DNA from: an uncultured bacterium | GTDB lineage: Bacteria > Cyanobacteriota > Vampirovibrionia > Gastranaerophilales > Gastranaerophilaceae | DNA length: 41,642 nt | NCBI GenBank assembly: GCA_902803165.1 | Contig: CADCOS010000051.1 | Coordinates: 1-41,642 of the forward strand | Direction: 5' to 3' | Shown: positions 34,985-41,642 of the stretch, piece after piece | Layout of the letters: each line of letters opens with the position of its first letter | Position numbering within the stretch: position 1 is the first letter of the stretch | Notes under the pieces: model-generated | Seen by the model: only the letters and a program-made list of their open reading frames with translations | Told to the model about the DNA's origin: nothing | The model's database searches: none | Translations under genes and position numbers: made by a program

Positions 34985-35449
34985 TTACCCTAAATCAGAT
35001 GTACAATGCGGACATTTTTTTGCATTTATAGGAATAGAAGTACAACAGAAAGGACATTCTTTTTCTGTTGCGGCAACTTCTGCTTTTTCTTCTTTGCAAG
35101 CTTTTTCCTTTATAGTATTAACCGCTTTTACAATAGCAAAAATTGCACATGCTACGATTAAAAAGCTTATCACCGTATTAATAAACAAACCGTAATTAAT
35201 TGTTACGGCACCGGCTGCAGAAGCGGCTTCCAATGAATCAAACTTCTCTCCGAGCGGATGAATCGTAAAATACAAATTAGTAAAGTCGACTTTTCCGAGA
35301 GCAAAACCAATAGGCGGCATTATAATATCTTTTACAAGTGAATCAACAATTTTTCCGAAAGCTGCACCTATAATGATACCGACAGCCATGTCCATAACAT
35401 TTCCGCGTAGAATAAAATCACGCAATTCTTTTCCTAAATTTTTAAACAT
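34985..35449 (-). CDS. mscL: Large-conductance mechanosensitive channel with C-terminal zinc ribbon
   Basis: The product has 154 residues. The N-terminus (MFKNLGKELRDFILRGNVMDMAVGIIIGAAFGKIV) is the gating helix and TM1 of MscL. TM2 is at about 86-111, and the channel opens under membrane tension to release solutes. Beyond the usual end there is a short charged linker and a zinc ribbon: C132, C135, C146, C149 (CPFC...CPHC). From memory, similar tails occur in cyanobacterial MscL proteins. The ATG follows AAGGAG. Confidence 0.95.
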   Translation of the reverse strand: MFKNLGKELRDFILRGNVMDMAVGIIIGAAFGKIVDSLVKDIIMPPIGFALGKVDFTNLYFTIHPLGEKFDSLEAASAAGAVTINYGLFINTVISFLIVACAIFAIVKAVNTIKEKACKEEKAEVAATEKECPFCCTSIPINAKKCPHCTSDLG

Positions 35450-35530
35450 AATAAGCTCCTTTTTTTGTATGTAAATATGCTAGCAAAAATTTAAATACAA
35501 AGTCAATCTTTTTGTTGTCGAATTGTTTTA

Positions 35531-35559
35531 TTGACTTTTTTAAAACTATCATTAAAAAT
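35531..35559 (+). promoter_or_regulatory. Promoter of the dnaJ-like gene, possibly giving a leaderless mRNA
   Basis: TTGACT (35531-35536), 16 nt, TAAAAA (35553-35558). The expected start, about 6-7 nt later, falls on the ATG at 35565 itself. No Shine-Dalgarno site is present. Confidence 0.4.
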
Positions 35560-35564
35560 CGGGT

Positions 35565-36575
35565 ATGAGTAAAGATTATTATAAAATACTCGGCGTTACG
35601 GAGTTTGATAGTGCCGATACAATTAAAAAAGCCTACAGAAATTTGGCAAGAAAATTTCATCCTGATATAGCAGGTAATTCTGAAATTGCCATTTTAAGAT
35701 TTAAAGAAATTAACGAAGCTTACGAAATTCTGTCAAACCAGGTAAAAAAAGAAGAATACGACAGAGTAAGAAGATTTTATTCATACGCTCAAGGAACAAA
35801 AACAAGAGAAACACATTCTTATTCAAAACAACAAACAAACCCTTCAGATACTGAAAATAAGAAACAAAAATACGAACCTTTCTCCTGGGAAGAAATACTT
35901 TTCGGAAGAAGAGGTAAATCTGCATACGAGAAAAACACGGAAAGAAAGCCTATCAAAGGCAAAGATGTTTTTACCGAAGTACAAATCAGTGTACTTGAAG
36001 CCATTACCGGAACAGATAAAGTTATAAACATGCTCCAAACTGACGTTTGTCCGAAATGCGGCGGAAGAAAGTTTGTTAACGGAACAATTTGCCGTCATTG
36101 CAACGGAAGCGGCGAACACTCCGAACACAAAAAATTTACTGTTAAAATTCCTGCCGGAATAAAAAATAAATCAAAAATAAGACTTGCGGGAGAAGGGGAA
36201 AAGGGAAAAGACGGCGGATGCAACGGAGATTTATATATTACCGTTATTATAAATAATACTCAAGAATACAAAACTGACGGATTGAATATTGTAAAAACAG
36301 TCTCTATATCTCCTGATGAAGCTGTTTTAGGTACAGAAGTTCAAATATCTTCAATAAGCGGAAATTATAGAGTAAAAATAATGCCTAACACACAAAACGG
36401 ACAAAAAATTCGACTTTCCGGATGCGGTATAGTGCAAAATGAAAAAGTTGGTGATATGATTATTACTGTTGAAATAAATTTACCAAAAAACATGACCGAA
36501 GAAGAAATTCAGCTTTACAAAAAGCTGGCTGAAATTCGGAAAGGTAAGCTCGGAAACAGTATTTATGACAGATAA
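35565..36575 (+). CDS. DnaJ-like co-chaperone with a half zinc domain
   Basis: The product has 336 residues. The J domain (1-70) has the HPD motif at 32-34, which stimulates DnaK ATPase. A Lys/Glu/Ser-rich linker (about 75-130) replaces the usual Gly/Phe region. The C-terminal substrate-binding domains hold only one zinc site, CPKC (162-165) and CRHC (176-179), where classical DnaJ has four CxxCxGxG motifs. KFTVKIPAGIKNKSKIRLAGEG is typical of the DnaJ C-terminal domain. It is thus between DnaJ and CbpA in type. It overlaps queE by 11 nt. No dnaK or grpE is in the window. Confidence 0.88.
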   Translation: MSKDYYKILGVTEFDSADTIKKAYRNLARKFHPDIAGNSEIAILRFKEINEAYEILSNQVKKEEYDRVRRFYSYAQGTKTRETHSYSKQQTNPSDTENKKQKYEPFSWEEILFGRRGKSAYEKNTERKPIKGKDVFTEVQISVLEAITGTDKVINMLQTDVCPKCGGRKFVNGTICRHCNGSGEHSEHKKFTVKIPAGIKNKSKIRLAGEGEKGKDGGCNGDLYITVIINNTQEYKTDGLNIVKTVSISPDEAVLGTEVQISSISGNYRVKIMPNTQNGQKIRLSGCGIVQNEKVGDMIITVEINLPKNMTEEEIQLYKKLAEIRKGKLGNSIYDR

Positions 36576-37233
36576 AGTGCATATTAAAGAAATTTTTACA
36601 TCAATACAAGGAGAAGGTCCTTATATAGGGTACAAGCAGCTTTTTATCAGATTTTGCGGATGCAATTTATCATGTGACTATTGCGACACTGAACATGATA
36701 AGCTAAACAGCAAAATTTATACGGTAGATGATGTTATCAAAATAATAAAAGAACATTCTGACTGCCATTCGGTATCTTTAACAGGCGGAGAACCGCTTTT
36801 AAATGCAGGATTTTTAAAAGATCTTCTTCCTCAATCAGCTTTGCCTGTTTATCTTGAGACGAATGCAACTTTAGCCGGAGAATTGTCGGAAGTAATAGAT
36901 TATGTTGACTATGTTGCCGCAGATATTAAACTTCCGAGCTGCACAGGCGGAATGAGTTATTGGAAAGAGCATGATAATTTTTTTGCAAAAGCCTCCCACA
37001 AAGCACTCTTTGCCAAAGTTGTTTTTGATAAAAACATTACAGATAAAGAAATAGACGAAGTTGCAAAATTAGGCGCAAAATATAATATCGAAATAATTTT
37101 ACAGCCTAAAAACAAAAAAGATTTTGTAAAACCTGATATGGATTTTGTTCAAAAAACATTAGATAAATTTTTGCAAAAATATAAAAAGGTTCGTGTAATA
37201 CCTCAAGTACATAAAATGCTTGAAATTATTTAA
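36565..37233 (+). CDS. queE: 7-carboxy-7-deazaguanine synthase, radical SAM
   Basis: QueE turns 6-carboxytetrahydropterin into 7-carboxy-7-deazaguanine in queuosine/preQ0 synthesis, with SAM, Mg2+ and a 4Fe-4S cluster. The product has 222 residues. IKEIFTSIQGEGPYIGYKQL at the start is the family signature, the cluster motif is C33, C37, C40 (CNLSCDYC), and SLTGGEPLL follows. The ATG lies inside the end of the dnaJ-like gene, so it is translationally coupled. queA is 32 kb away in this window; queC, queD and tgt are not present. Confidence 0.93.
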   Translation: MTDKVHIKEIFTSIQGEGPYIGYKQLFIRFCGCNLSCDYCDTEHDKLNSKIYTVDDVIKIIKEHSDCHSVSLTGGEPLLNAGFLKDLLPQSALPVYLETNATLAGELSEVIDYVDYVAADIKLPSCTGGMSYWKEHDNFFAKASHKALFAKVVFDKNITDKEIDEVAKLGAKYNIEIILQPKNKKDFVKPDMDFVQKTLDKFLQKYKKVRVIPQVHKMLEII

Positions 37234-37277
37234 AATAAATTTGTATTATAATTTAATTATTGAATGAGGGAATAGAA

Positions 37278-38636
37278 TTGGGAATATATCATTTTATAGC
37301 AATCGGCGGAATCGGAATGAGCGGATTGGCAAAATATTTGTTGGAAGAAGGTCATACAGTTTCAGGCTCTGATATAGAAGACAGCAAATACATAAATGCA
37401 CTCAGAGAACTTGGTGCAAAAGTGTTTATCGGGCATGATGAAAATAATGTACCTGAAAATGCAACAATTGTAGTCAGTACAGCAATACGAGAATCAAATC
37501 CCGAATTAAAAAAAGCTAAATCATTGGGATTAAAAATATACCACCGTTCGGATTTGCTTGCCGAGATTTCAAGAAATGCACAAAAAAATAACAAAATATT
37601 TATAGGATTTTCCGGAACCCATGGAAAAACAACTACAAGCGGACTTGCTTCTTACGTAACCGAAAAATCCGGACTAAAACCTTCGTTTGTTGATGGCGGA
37701 ATTGTTCCTGAAATACATACAAATGCACAACACAAAGACGGTAAATATTTTATAGCCGAATTGGATGAAAGTGACGGAACAATTGTCAAGTACTCTCCTG
37801 ACATTCTTGTTATCAATAATCTTGAAGAAGATCATTTGGATTTTTATAAAAACGGTATGTCAGATTTAATAAAAACTTTCGAATTTGCCGTTTCAAATTC
37901 TAAAAAAGTTTTGGTAAATATTGATAATGAAGGAAACAAACTCCTTAAAGGAAATTTTATAACTTTCAGTTTAAAATCCGATGCCGATTATATAGCAAAA
38001 AATATAATTTCGGGCAAAGAGTTTACAACTTTTGATATTGTACATAAAAGCAGCACTTTAACCTCCGTAAAAATACAACTTGCGGGGATTCACAACATTT
38101 ATAACACTTTGGCTGTCATTGCCGCATTAAATGAAGCCGGAGTCGAAATAAATAGAATTATTCCTTATTTTTCACAATTTACGGGAATGGGAAGAAGATT
38201 CCAAAAGGTTTGTGAATTTAACGGTTTTTCTGTATATGACGATTATGCACACCATCCGACAGAAATAAAAGCAACTCTCGATGCAGCTGCTCAAAAATTC
38301 GGAAAGGAAAATATTGTTGCGGTATTTCAACCTCACAGATATACAAGACTTAAAGGTTTATGGAACGAATTTAAGAATGCATTTGACAATACCTCGAGGG
38401 TTATTGTCACCGATGTATATGCTGCCTCGGAAGATAAAATCGAAGGAATTTCAGGCGAAGCGTTTTCAAAAGAAAATAACCGGTTTGAATATATTTCAGG
38501 TGACATGGCAGAAGTTGCAAAAAGCTTACTGCCGACTTTAAAAAGCGGGAATATAGTTATCGGGCTGGGAGCCGGAACTATTACAAAATTAGGGAAAGAG
38601 CTTGAAACTGCCGGCAAATTGCATGTTTTTAATTAG
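37278..38636 (+). CDS. murC: UDP-N-acetylmuramate--L-alanine ligase
   Basis: MurC adds L-Ala to UDP-MurNAc with ATP, the first step of the peptidoglycan stem peptide. The product has 452 residues. The N-terminal UDP-binding motif is FIAIGGIGMSGLA, the ATP P-loop is GTHGKTT (113-119), and later motifs are ELDESDGT, NNLEEDHLDFY and YDDYAHHPTEIKATL. I chose TTG 37278 because GAGGG lies about 7 nt upstream. An in-frame TTG at 37260 would precede that site and adds six residues not typical of the family. It is followed 49 nt later by the AsmA-like gene. Confidence 0.96.
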   Translation: MGIYHFIAIGGIGMSGLAKYLLEEGHTVSGSDIEDSKYINALRELGAKVFIGHDENNVPENATIVVSTAIRESNPELKKAKSLGLKIYHRSDLLAEISRNAQKNNKIFIGFSGTHGKTTTSGLASYVTEKSGLKPSFVDGGIVPEIHTNAQHKDGKYFIAELDESDGTIVKYSPDILVINNLEEDHLDFYKNGMSDLIKTFEFAVSNSKKVLVNIDNEGNKLLKGNFITFSLKSDADYIAKNIISGKEFTTFDIVHKSSTLTSVKIQLAGIHNIYNTLAVIAALNEAGVEINRIIPYFSQFTGMGRRFQKVCEFNGFSVYDDYAHHPTEIKATLDAAAQKFGKENIVAVFQPHRYTRLKGLWNEFKNAFDNTSRVIVTDVYAASEDKIEGISGEAFSKENNRFEYISGDMAEVAKSLLPTLKSGNIVIGLGAGTITKLGKELETAGKLHVFN

Positions 38637-38685
38637 CCCGTTACGAGATTGCAGTATAAAAATATATATTATATAATTATTTAAA

Positions 38686-41642
38686 ATGTTTAGAAATAAA
38701 ATATTTATTATAATTATAAGCTTTTATATTTTTTGGTTGGGGATATTACCGCTGGCATTAACAAAAGCGGTCAGTCCGATTTGCAAAAATATCTCCGTAA
38801 ATACTGACTTGCAAATATCTTTAACAAATCCCCGTATAAAAACTTATTTAACCCCGAACTTAAAATTAAACGCAGATAATTTAATTATAGCTGACAAAAA
38901 AAATAATTTTGATACGGATATCCGAAATTTTAGTATCAAAATAAGAGTCCTGCCGCTGCTTTCAGGAAGAGTACATATAAACAAGATTTCTGCCGACGAT
39001 ATAAAAATAAATTCATGCATAAAAAAAGATATTAAACCTGATAAAGACTTATTAAACCAACTGGAAAATACCAAATTTTCGTTTGACTCTATCCGGCTTA
39101 AAAACTTTTTTATCAAACTTAAAACGCCGGATAATCAAACACCGGTTATATATAGCGGGAATGATTTTTTCTTAAAAAACGCAAACAGATATTTAAAATT
39201 AAAAGTCGACAGTAATATTTCTACAAGTGATAAAACATCTAAACTATATGTTAATATACTTTTGCCGAGAAATAATGATATTGCAAAAGCCGTTTTTGAA
39301 TCAGAAATTTCTGATTTTGATATAGAACCTTTCGGAGAATTTTTTAGAAATTTTTTACCGCCTGAAATTCAACAATTGCATGGCAAATTAGATATAAAAA
39401 TTGACAAAAATGTAATTAATGCCGTATTCAAGGATACAGCTATTTATATGAAAGATAAGGATTATTCAATAATTTTTCCGGATAAACTTACTCTTCAATC
39501 AGGCTTAGATATCAATAAAGATATTATTACAATAAACGATTTAAAATTAAATTCAAAAAATATCAATTTAGTACTTAGCGGAAAAATAAAAGACTATTTC
39601 GGGAAAATAAATCCTGAAGTCAACCTTAATATAACCGTTAATAAATCCGGTGTCGAAGATTTTATAAATATGCTTCCGCCTTTTAAAATCGAAGAAATTG
39701 ACACTTTTAAACTGAAAAAATATAAATTTTACGGTGATACAATAGGAAACTTATCCATAAAAGGCAGATTGCCCGAACCAGAACTTAACGGTAATATATT
39801 TATAAATAACGGCATTTTGATAAAACCAATTCCTAATACTACAAAAGGCGCAACCGTCAAATTAAAATTTACGGGAAAATACATTAATTACGATGTATTT
39901 GTTCCGGCAGGTAAATCTGAAAACGTACATGTTAACGGAACTCAAGAGCTATATAACGTCAAGTATGCCGACCTTAACGTCAAAAGTACAAAAAACATAG
40001 TTCTTCCTGTAGCAGAAGCCGTTGTTAATCCGCTTCATGAAATTTTGAATTTTATTATCGGTCCGGTCCCTATTTTAGATATTTATGACGGTACGGGGAA
40101 TATTGACATAAACGTAAAAGGAAACAGAAAAAACCCTCATGTGTGGGGAGTTCTTAACTTCAAAAATACCGGTGTTAATTTTGTGGAAATACCTAATCTG
40201 AAACTCACTAACGCTGATGCCGTATTAACTTTTAATGATAAAAATGCAATATTTACTTTAAATAAAGGACTTGTAAACGGAAAAGATTTTAAACTTGACG
40301 GTACCTGCGATTTGGACGGAAAATTCGATTTCAATGCATCCTCCGTCAATCAAGATATTGAATATTTATACCATGCAATTAAAACATCTTCTATGCTAAA
40401 AGATATTCAATCAATGCTGCCCGATGCTGAAAAACTGTCAGGACTGACTGATTTTAACTTTAAGATATACGGAATGTTGAAAGATCCCGCTGATGTACAA
40501 ATAAATAAAAATGCATTTACCAAAGGAACAATTTTATTAAAAAACAACACCGCTAAAATTGCAGGGGTTTCAGTTAATGAAATAAACGGGAAAATTGATT
40601 TAAACGGAGTTAATGCAGATACCTCAATTAACGCAAAAATAGGAACTTCTCCTTTGAATCTTAATGCAAAAATCAGGGACAAAATCGGAGATATAAACTT
40701 TTCGATACCAAGATTAAATCCTAATTTCTTAATAACTGACAATAATTTAAGGAGTAAAAATTATTTACCCTATATCTCTGCTGAAGCCTCATATAAAGGT
40801 GCTATTGACAAAATTGAATACGAAAAATTGAATTTAAAAGCAAAAATTTTGGATTCAATTCCAAACAGCAGCTTAATTTTTAAAACCGGACAAATATACA
40901 TAAACAATAATAAAGCTGAAGTTAAGAAAATATCAGGTTATATAAAAGAACCCAAAAATGCTTTTTCGGCTGATTTGAAAATTTCGGAAGCTTTTTCTGA
41001 AAATCCTATGATTACAGGTGTTTATAAAATAAACTTAAATAATTTAAGCATGATAAACGATATTTTGCATTCAGAGCTTTTACCTGAGTATTTAAAAGAT
41101 ATTACCTTCAAACACGGAACATTTGTATCTGCGGGCAGAATTGTTGATAACAAACTTACTACCGATTTAAATTTAAAAGATATTGAACTTAATTATATTC
41201 CGCTTGAACTTCCCATAAAAATACTAAACGGTAAAGTTTCGTTTAGAAATAACAATTTGAGACTTAATAAAATCAATATACTTGCAGATGAAATGCCGAT
41301 TCTTGCTGACGGAGAAATCAAAGATATTTTTAACAAAAACTATTTTGATATCTACATAAACTCAAAACCGCAACAAGAATTTATCGACAAATATTTAAAT
41401 AAAAAAATAATATATCCGGTAAAAATCAAAGGAGACATTGTATACTCGGCATATTTCAAAGGTTTACCGAATAATTATGATTTGAAAGCCAAAATCAATA
41501 TGAATAAAGATTCCTCTATTTATCACTACGGCGCTACAATAGGAGATATAGAAAATGCCTTGGTTATAAATCTTGATTCTCATATAATAAACAAAAAAAA
41601 TCTGAATATCAGAAACTTTGAGTACGATAAAGTTATAGAATC
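38686..41642 (+). CDS. AsmA/TamB-like envelope protein, C-terminus beyond window
   Basis: At least 985 residues are present and the frame is open at the right edge. A short N-terminal membrane anchor (KIFIIIISFYIFWLGILPLAL) is followed by long, repetitive beta-strand sequence with patterns such as LKLNADNLIIAD, INDLKLNSKNINLVLSGKIK, DLNVKS and LADEMPILADGEIKD. This is the beta-taco groove pattern of AsmA/YhdP/TamB proteins, which carry phospholipids between the inner and outer membranes. The assignment rests on pattern and is not tied to one subfamily. No ribosome site precedes the ATG, so it may depend on murC translation or a weak start. Confidence 0.75.
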   Translation, partial: MFRNKIFIIIISFYIFWLGILPLALTKAVSPICKNISVNTDLQISLTNPRIKTYLTPNLKLNADNLIIADKKNNFDTDIRNFSIKIRVLPLLSGRVHINKISADDIKINSCIKKDIKPDKDLLNQLENTKFSFDSIRLKNFFIKLKTPDNQTPVIYSGNDFFLKNANRYLKLKVDSNISTSDKTSKLYVNILLPRNNDIAKAVFESEISDFDIEPFGEFFRNFLPPEIQQLHGKLDIKIDKNVINAVFKDTAIYMKDKDYSIIFPDKLTLQSGLDINKDIITINDLKLNSKNINLVLSGKIKDYFGKINPEVNLNITVNKSGVEDFINMLPPFKIEEIDTFKLKKYKFYGDTIGNLSIKGRLPEPELNGNIFINNGILIKPIPNTTKGATVKLKFTGKYINYDVFVPAGKSENVHVNGTQELYNVKYADLNVKSTKNIVLPVAEAVVNPLHEILNFIIGPVPILDIYDGTGNIDINVKGNRKNPHVWGVLNFKNTGVNFVEIPNLKLTNADAVLTFNDKNAIFTLNKGLVNGKDFKLDGTCDLDGKFDFNASSVNQDIEYLYHAIKTSSMLKDIQSMLPDAEKLSGLTDFNFKIYGMLKDPADVQINKNAFTKGTILLKNNTAKIAGVSVNEINGKIDLNGVNADTSINAKIGTSPLNLNAKIRDKIGDINFSIPRLNPNFLITDNNLRSKNYLPYISAEASYKGAIDKIEYEKLNLKAKILDSIPNSSLIFKTGQIYINNNKAEVKKISGYIKEPKNAFSADLKISEAFSENPMITGVYKINLNNLSMINDILHSELLPEYLKDITFKHGTFVSAGRIVDNKLTTDLNLKDIELNYIPLELPIKILNGKVSFRNNNLRLNKINILADEMPILADGEIKDIFNKNYFDIYINSKPQQEFIDKYLNKKIIYPVKIKGDIVYSAYFKGLPNNYDLKAKINMNKDSSIYHYGATIGDIENALVINLDSHIINKKNLNIRNFEYDKVIE

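Noticed and set aside
35442-35660. Open frame of 72 codons on the minus strand upstream of mscL
   Set aside because: It overlaps the J domain of the DnaJ-like gene in antisense and lacks a ribosome site.
38333-38617. Open frame of 94 codons antisense to murC
   Set aside because: A shadow of a certain gene. No start signal.
1-41642. CRISPR array, tRNA, rRNA, insertion sequence or prophage
   Set aside because: No regularly spaced repeats, no cloverleaf-like sequence with a conserved T-loop, no transposase or integrase, and no block of phage structural genes were seen on reading both strands.

Overview
The window is about 41.6 kb of low-GC bacterial chromosome with densely packed genes on both strands. 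The gene set fits a non-photosynthetic, fermentative relative of the Cyanobacteria, most likely a gut Gastranaerophilales (Melainabacteria/Vampirovibrionia) member. The evidence is an [FeFe]-hydrogenase maturation operon, lipid A synthesis (lpxK) and an AsmA-like protein (so an outer membrane), a fused PilM-PilN, a cyanobacterial-style SigA, an MscL with a C-terminal zinc ribbon, and several lineage-type hypothetical proteins. This placement is an inference, because no rRNA or universal marker tree can be made from the window. I saw no tRNA, rRNA, insertion sequence or CRISPR array.

Layout. 1-9.4 kb: a truncated membrane pyrophosphatase, a lytic transglycosylase-like protein, queA, a GDP-mannose synthesis enzyme (manC), a DUF554 membrane protein, zupT, a candidate small RNA, lpxK and an exported von Willebrand A protein. 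9.4-13.5 kb: hydE, hydF, hydG and a small TM1266-type regulator form one minus-strand operon behind a structured leader and terminator. No hydrogenase structural gene is in the window. 13.5-19.6 kb: dapB and asd (lysine/diaminopimelate pathway) are interspersed with four minus-strand hypothetical genes. Three of these share an unusual promoter-proximal motif, and a second candidate small RNA lies here. 19.8-25.5 kb: one 1,916-residue protein with a Gly/Ala-rich membrane-like region, an intact HD hydrolase domain, a degenerate second HD-like copy and an unrecognised C-terminal region. 25.7-29 kb: a coiled-coil protein, a DUF308 protein, and a three-gene run (unknown, TPR, YkgJ-type Cys cluster). 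29-31.3 kb: pilO and a pilM-pilN fusion. 31.4-35 kb: rlmB, sigA and a long TPR protein form one operon. 35-41.6 kb: mscL, a DnaJ variant with half a zinc domain, queE, murC, and a large AsmA/TamB-like protein cut by the right edge.

Functional themes are the cell envelope (murC, dapB, asd, lpxK, manC, AsmA-like, putative outer-membrane barrel, type IV pilus, transglycosylase), anaerobic energy metabolism (PPi-driven ion pump, hydrogenase maturation) and queuosine synthesis (queA, queE). The most unusual items are the giant HD-domain protein, the shared promoter motif upstream of lineage-type genes, two CU-rich candidate small RNAs resembling cyanobacterial Yfr1 in layout, and the leader of the hydrogenase-maturation operon.
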